A stretch of DNA of 64,000 bases from NCBI RefSeq assembly GCF_013386165.1, contig NZ_JACAOS010000017.1, forward strand, positions 124,001 through 188,000. The letters run 5' to 3'. This DNA is from Pseudomonas gingeri (GTDB taxonomy: Bacteria > Pseudomonadota > Gammaproteobacteria > Pseudomonadales > Pseudomonadaceae). A model generated the notes under the pieces. That model saw only the letters and a list, made by a program, of their open reading frames with translations. It did not search any database and had not been told where the DNA came from. Within the stretch, counting starts at the first letter, position 1. Each line of letters opens with the position of its first letter. Below, in pieces: positions 16,655 to 25,800 of the stretch. Made by a program: the position numbers and the translations under genes.

Positions 16655-17670
16655 GTACGCTCACGGCGATGCAGGCCGAACCCTGGGAATACGATTTCTT
16701 CCAGGCATTGCGGCGTATCGAGTGCGAATCGCCGCACCTGCCGCGCTTCGGCCATTCCCAACGCCTGGCCGACGACCCGTTGCGCCTCGGCCAGCAGCTC
16801 GACTGCGCCTTCGCCCCGGCCACCCTGGCCTCGATGACCCCAGCCAGCGAGACCGCGCCAGCCCGGCTGGAGCAGTTCTTCTTCGGCCTCGGCGGCCCCA
16901 ACGGCCCGTTGCCGCTGCACCTGACCGAGTACATGCGCGAACGCCAGCGCAACAACGCCGACAGCACCAGCAAACGTTTCCTCGATGTGTTCCACCATCG
17001 CCTGCTGAGTCTGTTCTACCGGGCCTGGGCCGAAGCACGGCCGACCGTCAGTCACGACCGCCCGGACGACGATTACTGGTCCGCGCGCCTGGCCGCCCTC
17101 AGTGGCCGGGGTATGCCCAGCCTGCTGAACCAGGGACTGATCGCGGACACCGCCAAGCTGCATTTCAGCGGCCACCTCGCCGCCCAAACCCGCTACCCGG
17201 ACGGCCTGCGCGCCATCCTGCAGGAGTATTTCGGACTGCCGGTGCAGATCGAGGAATACGTCGGCCAATGGCTGCACCTGCCCGAACGCAGCCGCATCGG
17301 CGTCAGCGCGCATCAATTGGGCGTCGACTTCTGCCTGGGTCGCCACGTCTGGGACCGCCAGCACAAATTCCGTATCCGCGTCGGTCCGCTCAAGCTGGCC
17401 GACTACATGGGCCTGTTGCCCGACGGTGAACCCTTCCGTCACCTGGTGGCCTGGGTCGCCGAATACCTGGGGCACGAACTGGACTGGGACCTGAACCTGG
17501 TCCTGGAACAGCCGCAAGTGCCCAAGCTGCAACTCAACGGCCAGTTCCGCCTGGGTTTCAACACCTGGCTCGGCCAACCCCAAGAAGATGCCAAGGACCT
17601 GATCCTGGCCCGGCATTACGCCGATCAGGCCACCTCGGCCCACCATTCAAGGAGCCCGGACCATGGGTGA
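16618..17670 (+). CDS. tssG: T6SS baseplate protein TssG
   Basis: A 350-residue TssG (VasB/ImpH family) with EPWEYDFFQALRRIECESP near the N-terminus, ARLEQFFFGLGGPNGPLPLHLTEY in the first third, and GFNTWLGQP near the end. The frame is open far upstream, but the ATG at 16618 places the family N-terminus correctly and lies inside the end of tssF (37-base overlap). The stop overlaps the clpV start by eight bases (ATGGGTGA). It forms the baseplate wedge with TssF. Confidence 0.95.
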   Translation: MESQARTPSDPVSTLTAMQAEPWEYDFFQALRRIECESPHLPRFGHSQRLADDPLRLGQQLDCAFAPATLASMTPASETAPARLEQFFFGLGGPNGPLPLHLTEYMRERQRNNADSTSKRFLDVFHHRLLSLFYRAWAEARPTVSHDRPDDDYWSARLAALSGRGMPSLLNQGLIADTAKLHFSGHLAAQTRYPDGLRAILQEYFGLPVQIEEYVGQWLHLPERSRIGVSAHQLGVDFCLGRHVWDRQHKFRIRVGPLKLADYMGLLPDGEPFRHLVAWVAEYLGHELDWDLNLVLEQPQVPKLQLNGQFRLGFNTWLGQPQEDAKDLILARHYADQATSAHHSRSPDHG

Positions 17671-20344
17671 AATCAGCCGCGCCGCGTTATTCGGCAAACT
17701 CAACAGCGTCGCCTACAAGGCCATCGAAGCCGCCACGGTGTTCTGCAAACTGCGGGGCAACCCCTATGTCGAACTGAGCCACTGGCTGCACCAGTTGCTG
17801 CAATTGCCGGACTCCGACCTGCACCGCCTGATCCGCCAGTTCAATCTCGAACCGGCCCGCCTGGCCCGTGACCTGACCGATGCCCTCGACCGCCTGCCAC
17901 GTGGATCGACCTCGATCACCGACCTGTCGTCCCACGTCGAAGAGGCCGTGGAACGCGGCTGGGTCTACGGCAGCCTGATGTTCGGCGAAAGCCAGGTGCG
18001 CACCGGTTACCTGGTGCTCGGTATCCTCAAGACCCCGAGCCTGCGCCATGCCCTGCTGGCGTTGTCCTCGGAGTTCGACAAGATCAAGGTCGAGGCCCTG
18101 AGCGAGCGCTTCGACGAATACGTCGGCGACTCGCCGGAAAACAACCTGGGTGCCAGCGACGGCTTCACCGCCGGTGCAGTGCCGGGCGAAGCCAGCGGCG
18201 CCATGGCCCCGGCAGCCATGGGCAAGCAGGAAGCGCTCAAGCGTTTCACCGTGGACCTGACCGAACAGGCCCGCAGCGGCAAGCTCGACCCTATCGTCGG
18301 CCGTGATGAAGAAATCCGCCAGTTGGTGGATATCCTGATGCGTCGGCGCCAGAACAACCCGATCCTTACCGGCGAAGCCGGTGTCGGCAAGACCGCCGTG
18401 GTCGAAGGCTTCGCCCTGCGCATCGTCGCCGGCGACGTGCCACCGGCCTTGAAGGACGTGGAGTTGCGCAGCCTCGACGTCGGCCTGTTGCAAGCCGGTG
18501 CGAGTATGAAAGGCGAGTTCGAACAACGCCTGCGCCAAGTCATCGAAGATGTTCAGGCCTCGCCCAAGCCGATCATCCTGTTTATCGACGAAGCCCACAC
18601 CCTGGTCGGTGCCGGTGGCGCCGCCGGCACCGGTGACGCGGCCAACCTGCTGAAACCGGCCCTGGCGCGCGGCACCCTGCGCACCGTGGCCGCGACCACC
18701 TGGGCCGAGTACAAGAAACACATCGAGAAAGACCCGGCCCTGACCCGCCGCTTCCAGGTGGTGCAGGTCGCCGAGCCGTCGGAAGACAAGGCGCTGTTGA
18801 TGATGCGGGGCGTCGCCTCGACCATGGAAAAACACCACCAGGTGCAGATCCTCGACGAAGCCCTGGAGGCCTCGGTCAAGCTGTCGCACCGCTATATTCC
18901 GGCGCGCCAGTTGCCAGACAAATCCGTCAGCCTGCTGGACACCGCCTGCGCCCGGGTCGCCATCAGCCTGCATGCGGTGCCCGCTGAAGTCGACGACAGC
19001 CGTCGGCGTATCGAAGCACTGGAAATCGAGTTGCAGATCATTGCCCGCGAGCACGCCATCGGCATCGATACCACCGCGCGCCGCCACACCAGCGAAAGCC
19101 TGCTGGGCGACGAGCGCGAGCGCCTGGCCGAACTGGAAGTGCGTTGGGCCGATGAGAAAGCCCTGGTGGACGAACTGCTCGCCACCCGCGCCGAACTGCG
19201 TGAAAGCGCTGGTGTGGTGGATAGCGAAGTCGGCAGCGAACAAGGCCATGGGCTGCGGGAAAAACTGGTTGAACTGCAGCAGCAGCTCAGCGCCCTGCAA
19301 GGCGAAAACCCGCTGATCCTGCCGACCGTGGACTACCAGGCGGTGGCCTCGGTGGTCGCCGACTGGACCGGCATTCCGGTGGGCCGCATGGCCCGCAATG
19401 AACTGGAAACCGTGCTCAACCTCGACCAGCACCTGAAGAAGCGCATCATCGGCCAGGACCATGCCCTGAAGATGATCGCCAAGCGCATCCAGACCTCCCG
19501 CGCCGGCCTCGACAACCCGAGCAAACCGATCGGCGTGTTCATGCTCGCCGGCACCTCGGGCGTGGGCAAGACCGAAACCGCCCTGGCCCTGGCCGAAGCC
19601 ATGTACGGCGGCGAGCAGAACGTCATCACCATCAACATGAGCGAGTTCCAGGAAGCCCATACCGTTTCCACCCTCAAGGGCGCCCCACCCGGCTATATCG
19701 GTTACGGCGAAGGCGGCGTGCTGACCGAAGCGGTACGGCGCAAGCCTTACAGCGTGGTGTTACTCGACGAGGTGGAAAAAGCCCACCCGGACGTGCACGA
19801 AATCTTCTTCCAGGTGTTCGACAAGGGTGTGATGGAGGACGGCGAAGGCCGGGTGATCGACTTCAAGAACACCCTGATCCTGCTCACCACCAACGCCGGG
19901 ACCGAGCTGATTTCACACCTGTGCAAGGACGCCGGCAATGTGCCGGACCCGGAGGAAATCGCCAAGGCGTTGCGCCAGCCGTTGCTGGAGATTTTCCCGC
20001 CGGCGTTGTTGGGGCGATTGGTGACCATTCCCTACTACCCACTGAGTGACAGCATGCTCAAGGCGATCACCCGCTTGCAGTTGGGTCGGATCAAGAAGCG
20101 CGTGGAAAACACCCACAAGGTGGCCTTCGACTTCGACGACGGGGTGATCGACCTGATCGTGTCGCGCTGCACCGAGACCGAAAGCGGTGGGCGGATGATC
20201 GACACCATCCTGACCAACAGTTTGCTGCCGGACATGAGCCGCGAATTCCTCACGCGCATGCTTGAAGGCAAGGCGTTGGCGGGGGTGCGGATCAGCGAGC
20301 GGGATAACGAATTGCATTACCAGTTCAGCGACGCGAGCGCCTGA
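17663..20344 (+). CDS. clpV: T6SS sheath-recycling AAA+ ATPase ClpV (TssH)
   Basis: An 893-residue ClpB-type ATPase. An N-domain (1-160) that in homologues binds TssC is followed by AAA1 with Walker A GEAGVGKT (about 237-244) and Walker B ILFIDEAH, a coiled-coil middle domain (about 440-560), and AAA2 with Walker A GTSGVGKT (about 630-637) and Walker B VLLDEVEKAH. It extracts TssC from contracted sheaths for reuse. Length and both active sites are intact. It is the last structural gene of the rightward operon; a REP pair separates it from vgrG. Confidence 0.97.
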   Translation: MGEISRAALFGKLNSVAYKAIEAATVFCKLRGNPYVELSHWLHQLLQLPDSDLHRLIRQFNLEPARLARDLTDALDRLPRGSTSITDLSSHVEEAVERGWVYGSLMFGESQVRTGYLVLGILKTPSLRHALLALSSEFDKIKVEALSERFDEYVGDSPENNLGASDGFTAGAVPGEASGAMAPAAMGKQEALKRFTVDLTEQARSGKLDPIVGRDEEIRQLVDILMRRRQNNPILTGEAGVGKTAVVEGFALRIVAGDVPPALKDVELRSLDVGLLQAGASMKGEFEQRLRQVIEDVQASPKPIILFIDEAHTLVGAGGAAGTGDAANLLKPALARGTLRTVAATTWAEYKKHIEKDPALTRRFQVVQVAEPSEDKALLMMRGVASTMEKHHQVQILDEALEASVKLSHRYIPARQLPDKSVSLLDTACARVAISLHAVPAEVDDSRRRIEALEIELQIIAREHAIGIDTTARRHTSESLLGDERERLAELEVRWADEKALVDELLATRAELRESAGVVDSEVGSEQGHGLREKLVELQQQLSALQGENPLILPTVDYQAVASVVADWTGIPVGRMARNELETVLNLDQHLKKRIIGQDHALKMIAKRIQTSRAGLDNPSKPIGVFMLAGTSGVGKTETALALAEAMYGGEQNVITINMSEFQEAHTVSTLKGAPPGYIGYGEGGVLTEAVRRKPYSVVLLDEVEKAHPDVHEIFFQVFDKGVMEDGEGRVIDFKNTLILLTTNAGTELISHLCKDAGNVPDPEEIAKALRQPLLEIFPPALLGRLVTIPYYPLSDSMLKAITRLQLGRIKKRVENTHKVAFDFDDGVIDLIVSRCTETESGGRMIDTILTNSLLPDMSREFLTRMLEGKALAGVRISERDNELHYQFSDASA

Positions 20345-20350
20345 GCCGGC

Positions 20351-20447
20351 GCTATCGCGAGCAAGCTCGCTCCTACAGGGGGGCGGGTCGTTCTCCTGTT
20401 TTGTGAGCGACCGAGAACCTGTAAGAACAAGCTTGCTCGCGATGAGG
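20351..20447. repeat. REP pair between clpV and vgrG
   Basis: Two opposite-facing copies of the REP core: GCGAGCAAGCTCGCTCCTACA near 20356-20376 and CTTGCTCGCGATG near 20431-20443. The inverted copies could fold into a long hairpin. They mark the boundary between the conserved T6SS core operon and the vgrG/effector island. Confidence 0.7.
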
Positions 20448-20481
20448 CCAGACCAAACAACACAAATCCCAGAGACACGAA

Positions 20482-22413
20482 ATGCTATTCACCCAAGCCA
20501 CCCGCCTGGCCCAGATCAACAGCCCCCTCGGGCCGGATGTCCTGTTGCTCAAGGATTTCGGCGGCGGCGAGGAACTGGGGCGGCTGTTCGACTACGAATT
20601 GCACCTGACCTCCAACGACGGCGCCCTCGACCTCAACCAGTTGCTGGGCAAACCCATGAGCCTGTCGCTACAGGTCCAGGGCGGCCTGCGCTACTTCCAC
20701 GGCATCGTCGCCCGTTGCAGCCAGAACGTCAGCCAGGGCCAGTTCGCCAGCTATTCAGTCACCCTGCGCCCCTGGCTCTGGCTGCTGACCCGCACCTCCG
20801 ACTGCCGGATTTTCCAGCACCAGAGCATCCCGCAGATCATCAAGCAGGTGTTCCGCGACCTGGGTTTTTCCGACTTCGAAGATGCCCTCAGCCAGCCCTA
20901 TCGCGAGTGGGAATACTGCGTTCAGTACCGCGAAAGCAGCTTCGACTTCGTCAGCCGGCTGATGGAACAGGAAGGCATCTACTACTACTTCCGTCACGAA
21001 AAGGACCGCCACGTGCTGGTCCTGGCCGACGCCTACGGAGCCCACCACAACGCCCCGGGCTACGAATCGCTGCCCTACTACCCGCCAGACGGCCAGCATC
21101 GCGAGCGCGATCACCTCAACGGCTGGCACCTGGCCCAGGAAGTCCAACCCGGCTCCCTGGAACTCAACGACTACGACTTCCAGCGCCCCAGCGCGCGGAT
21201 CGATGTGCGCTCGGCCATGCCGCGCCCGCACACCGCCGGCGACTATCCGCTATACGACTACCCTGGCACCTACGTGCAGAGCCAGGACGGCGAGCATTAC
21301 GCGCGCACCCGCATCGAAGCCATCCAGAGTCTGCATGAACGGGTCGAGCTCAACGGCAACGCCCGCGGCCTGGGCTCCGGGAACCTGTTCAGCCTCACCG
21401 GCTTCGGTCGCCAGGATCAGAACCGCGAATACCTGATCGTCGGCGCCCGTTACTACATCGCCCAGGAAAGCCTGGAAAGCGGTGCGGCAGCCGCCGGTTC
21501 GCAGTTCGAAAGCAGCCTCAGTTGCATCGACGCGCAACAGAGCTTCCGCCCCCTGGCGAACACCGCCCGGCCCACTGTCAAAGGCCCGCAGACCGCCGTG
21601 GTGGTGGGCCCGGCCGGCGAGGAAATCTGGACCGACCAGTTCGGCCGGGTCAAGGTGCACTTCCACTGGGACCGCCACGACCAGTCCAACGAAAACAGCT
21701 CCTGCTGGATCCGCGTGTCCCAGGCCTGGGCCGGCAAGAACTGGGGCTCGATGCAGATTCCACGGATCGGCCAGGAGGTCATCGTCAGCTTCCTCGAAGG
21801 CGACCCCGACCGGCCGATCATCACCGGCCGGGTCTACAACGCCGAACAGACGGTGCCCTACGACCTGCCCGCCAATGCCACCCAGAGCGGCATGAAAAGC
21901 CGTTCGAGCAAGGGCGGCACGCCGGCCAACTTCAACGAAATCCGCATGGAAGACAAGAAAGGCGCCGAGCAGTTGTACATCCATGCCGAGCGCAACCAGG
22001 ACATCGTGGTCGAAGTCGACGAAAGTCATGCGGTGGGCCACGACCGTAACAAGAGCGTGGGACGCGACGAGACGGTGACCATCGGCTCGGTGCGCCTGCG
22101 GGCGGTCAAGGACGACGACATCCTCGTGGTCGGCCGCAAGAAGACCGACAGCATCAGCCAGAGCTACGTCATCGAGGTCGGCGAAAACCTGCGGCTGGTC
22201 TGCGGTGAAAGCGTGCTGGAGTTGAACGCCAGCGGCCAGATCAACCTCAGCGGCGTGCAGATCAGCTTCCATGCCTCGGGCGATGCCGAGTTCAACACCG
22301 GCGGCACCCTGCACTTGAACAACGGCGGCGGCCCCGGCGCAGCACCCGAAGGCCAAGGCGTCAAAGGCAGCATCGACGCCAGCGTCGAGGCGATGTTCCC
22401 CAAGCCCAAATAA
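20482..22413 (+). CDS. vgrG: T6SS spike protein VgrG (type VI tip)
   Basis: A 643-residue VgrG. The gp27-like base covers about residues 1-380 (SQNVSQGQFASYSVTLRPWLW, YYYFRHE). The gp5/OB region follows (RVKVHFHWDR, CWIRVSQAWAGKNWG, PDRPIITGRVYNAEQ), then the beta-helix spike to about residue 590. The C-terminal tail (Gly/Ala-rich, ending MFPKPK) is short and carries no recognisable effector domain, so this is a structural VgrG. It is followed by eagR and a PAAR-Rhs effector, which should cap this spike. Confidence 0.96.
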   Translation: MLFTQATRLAQINSPLGPDVLLLKDFGGGEELGRLFDYELHLTSNDGALDLNQLLGKPMSLSLQVQGGLRYFHGIVARCSQNVSQGQFASYSVTLRPWLWLLTRTSDCRIFQHQSIPQIIKQVFRDLGFSDFEDALSQPYREWEYCVQYRESSFDFVSRLMEQEGIYYYFRHEKDRHVLVLADAYGAHHNAPGYESLPYYPPDGQHRERDHLNGWHLAQEVQPGSLELNDYDFQRPSARIDVRSAMPRPHTAGDYPLYDYPGTYVQSQDGEHYARTRIEAIQSLHERVELNGNARGLGSGNLFSLTGFGRQDQNREYLIVGARYYIAQESLESGAAAAGSQFESSLSCIDAQQSFRPLANTARPTVKGPQTAVVVGPAGEEIWTDQFGRVKVHFHWDRHDQSNENSSCWIRVSQAWAGKNWGSMQIPRIGQEVIVSFLEGDPDRPIITGRVYNAEQTVPYDLPANATQSGMKSRSSKGGTPANFNEIRMEDKKGAEQLYIHAERNQDIVVEVDESHAVGHDRNKSVGRDETVTIGSVRLRAVKDDDILVVGRKKTDSISQSYVIEVGENLRLVCGESVLELNASGQINLSGVQISFHASGDAEFNTGGTLHLNNGGGPGAAPEGQGVKGSIDASVEAMFPKPK

Positions 22414-22428
22414 CGAGACTCGCGAGCC

Positions 22429-22863
22429 ATGACTTACCGCCTCAATGAATTCCAGTTCGCCTTGCCCGAGAGCGAGCTGCTGGACGCCTCGATCAATATC
22501 CTCAAGTTCCCGGAGTTGGGGACTTCGCTGATCGTCAGCCGCAGCCAACTGGCCGAAGGCGAAACCCTGCAAAGCAACTTCGACGCCCAGCTCAAGCGCC
22601 TGGAGCAACAGGTCCAGGAACTGCGCTATCAACCGGGTCAGGCGGTGCGCCTGGGGGCCGATCAGTCGGTGGACGGCATCGAATTGCGCAGCCAGTTCAG
22701 CAAGGGCGCGGAGAAGGTCTTCCAGTACCAGCTCGCGCTGGTCTTGCCGGGCACCCGCAAGATGCTCGCCCTGAGTTACGTCAAGGCCGACAAGCTGGGG
22801 GATGCCGAAGCGGCGCATTGGGCGACGATCAAGCAGTCCCTGCAGTTCGACCGGGCGGTGTGA
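22429..22863 (+). CDS. eagR: EagR-type effector chaperone (DUF1795/DcrB-like)
   Basis: A 144-residue DUF1795 protein (MTYRLNEFQFALPESELLDASINILKF near the start). Eag chaperones bind the hydrophobic N-terminal segments (prePAAR/transmembrane region) of Rhs and other PAAR effectors, keep them soluble and help load them on VgrG. The next gene encodes exactly such a PAAR-Rhs protein, 12 bases downstream, and the second Rhs in this window has the same N-terminus, so this single chaperone may serve both. It is 15 bases downstream of vgrG, so all three are probably co-transcribed. Confidence 0.88.
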   Translation: MTYRLNEFQFALPESELLDASINILKFPELGTSLIVSRSQLAEGETLQSNFDAQLKRLEQQVQELRYQPGQAVRLGADQSVDGIELRSQFSKGAEKVFQYQLALVLPGTRKMLALSYVKADKLGDAEAAHWATIKQSLQFDRAV

Positions 22864-22875
22864 CGGGCGCCATGC

Positions 22876-25800
22876 ATGTCTGACGCACTGTGGGCCGCCC
22901 GGCTGGGCGATGGACTGTCCCATACCTCGATGATGGCCGATATTCTCGGCGGTGTGCTGGAGGTGGCGGCCAATGTGGCAATCACCGCACTGGCGACCGC
23001 TGCCGTGGTCGCCGCGACCGGAATCACGGTCGCCACCGGCGGGCTCGGGGCCTGTGTGCTCGGTGCGGTGGTCGGGGTCATCGTCGGTGTGGCAATGAGC
23101 AAGACCGGCGCCGACAAGGGCCTGAGCAAGATGTGCGAGGACATCGGCAACGGCCTCTTTCCGCCCACGGTACAGGCCACCATTCTCAGCGGCTCCACCG
23201 ACACCCTGATCAACTCGATCCCCGCCGCCCGTGCCGCCGGCGCGGTTCCGTCCCATGTCGCGCCGGCGGGTACGCCCGAGAGCGAAGACGCCGCCCCCGC
23301 CGACAGCGACAAGGCCGGGGAACCGGGTTTTCTCGACATGGCCAAGGGCTTTTTCTCGCAGATGTGGCGGCCCACGGTGGCGACCCCGGCCCCTGGCGCG
23401 GTGCCCAAGCCGCTGGACCTGGTCACCTGCATGAAGCATCCGCCGATGCCGCCGCAGTTTCTTGCAGAAGGCTCGGAGAAGGTCAGCATCAATGGGCAGC
23501 CCGCCGTGCGCAGTGGCGACCGCAGTACCTGTGACGCTACCGTGGTTTCGACCGGACTGATCTCACCCAACGTCACCATCGGCGGTGGTTCGGTGGTGGT
23601 GCGTGAGATCCGCAGCGGCAAGACGCCCGGCGTCGGGTTGGCCATCACCGCACTCATGATGCTCAAGGGCAGCAAGGGCAAGTTTCTCAGCAATCTGCCG
23701 TGCATGTTGCTGGCCGGGGTCAATTCCTTTGTGGTCAGCCAGGCCATGGGCGCGCTGACCAACGCCATCGCCGGCTCGCCGAATCCGGTACACGCGGCCA
23801 CGGGCGCCAAGGTACTGGGGGGCGAGAACGAACTGGACTTTGTCCTGCCCGGCATCCTGCCCATCGACTGGCAGCGTTTCTACAACAGCCGCGATGAGCG
23901 TGGCGACAGCTTGCTCGGCGCGGGCTGGAGCCTGCCCTATGAAGTCAGCGTGCAGATCGAAGTGCATCCCGAAGGCGGCGAGCGGCTGATCTACACCGAC
24001 GAACAGGCACGGCGTATCGATATGGGCTCGATCCCGTTGGGCGGTGCGGTGTTCAGCCCCGGAGACGGCCTGGCGGTTCGGCGCAACAGCAATGGGCAAC
24101 TGTTGATCGAGAGCGATGACGGCTTGTATCGCCTGTTCGAACCGACCCTGACCGATCCTGCTCTACTGCGCCTGAGCCAGTTGGGTGACCGCAACGACAA
24201 CCGGATCTATCTCGACTACGACGAGTCGGGACGTCTGGTTCGACTGCGTGACACCTTCGATCTAGTGCAAGTGGAGCTGATCTACAGCCCCCAGTGGCCA
24301 CGGCGGGTCAGCCAGATCGAGCGGTTGTTTGCCGATCAGCAACGCGAGGTGCTGGTCAGCTACAACTACGACGGCAGCGGCGACCTGGCCGAGGTGCGCG
24401 ACACCCTGGGCCAAGTGCAGCGGCGCTTTGCCTACGATAACGGGCGGCGGATGGTCGAGCATCAGTTGCCCAGCGGATTGCGCTGTTTTTATCAGTGGGC
24501 TCAGATCGCGAACCTTGAGTGGCGGGTGATTCGGCACTGGACCGATGAAGGCGACGAATATCTATTCGACTACGACCTGAGCAACGGCATCACCCGTGTC
24601 ACCGACGGATTGAAGCGTGTGAGCATCCGTCGCTGGAACCCACAGCAGCAGATCACCGAATACACCGACAACCTCGGCCACACCTGGCACTTCGAGTGGA
24701 ACGACGAGCGCCAGTTGCTCGGTGCCACCGATCCTCAGGGCGGGCAGCACTCGTTCAGCTACGACGAAGCGGGCAACCTCAGCGCCAGCGTCGATCCGTT
24801 GGGGCGCAGCGAGTCGACCTTGTGGCTGGAGCACTGGTCGTTGCCGCTGGTGCAGACCGACACGGCGGGCAACAGCTGGCAATACCGCTACGACCCGCGC
24901 GGCAACTGCACCCACGAGACCGATCCGTTGGGGCAAGTCACCCAATATCACTTCGATGCCCAGGGCCAGACAGTCGAGATCATCGATGCCACGGGCAAAA
25001 GCAAAACCTTGCAATGGAACGACCTCGGGCAGTTGATTCGCCATGTCGACTGCTCGGGTTCGCCGACCACCTTCGGTTACGACCGGCGCGGTCATCTGCA
25101 GACGGTCACCGATGCCCTCGGCGAGCGCGTGACCTACCAGCACGATGCCCAGGGTCGCCTGTTGCAGAGCCAGCTACCGGACGGGCGCGTCGAACAGTAC
25201 CTGCGTGACGGCAGCGGCCAACTCACCGGTTATGTCGATCCGGCCGGACACAGCACCGGCTATCAATACGACCGTCGCGGACAGGTGCGCCAGCGCATCG
25301 ATGCCCATGGACGCCAGGTGCAGTTCGGCTATGACGCCTATGGGCGTTTGCAGGCGCTGACCAATGAGAATGGCGAGAGCTATCGCTTTGCCTGGGACGC
25401 CGGCGACCGCCTCACCGAACAACGCGATCTCGACGGCAGCGCCCGGTGTTATGGCTATGACGCGCTGGATAACGCGACTCGCGTGGAATACGTTGCGGCA
25501 CCTTTTGGCAATGGACTGGCGCTGGTACCGACGCAACCGGTGGCGCCTATCGTTCATCAGTTGGAGCGCGATGCGGTGGGACGCCTGATCGCCAAGATCA
25601 CCGATGATGGGCGTACCGAGTACGCCTACAACCCGCTGGACCAACTCACCGCCATCTGCTTTACCGACAACGACGGTCACGAACAAAAGCTCGGCTTTGC
25701 CTATGACGCCCTGGGCCAGTTGCTGGAAGAACAGGGCGCGTCGGGTAGCCTGCTGCATCACTACGATGAGCTGGGCAACCTGATACAGACACAGTTACCG

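Noticed and set aside
20482..22413. VgrG as an 'evolved' VgrG with an effector domain
   Set aside because: The C-terminal tail after the spike is only a short Gly/Ala-rich segment without a catalytic motif.
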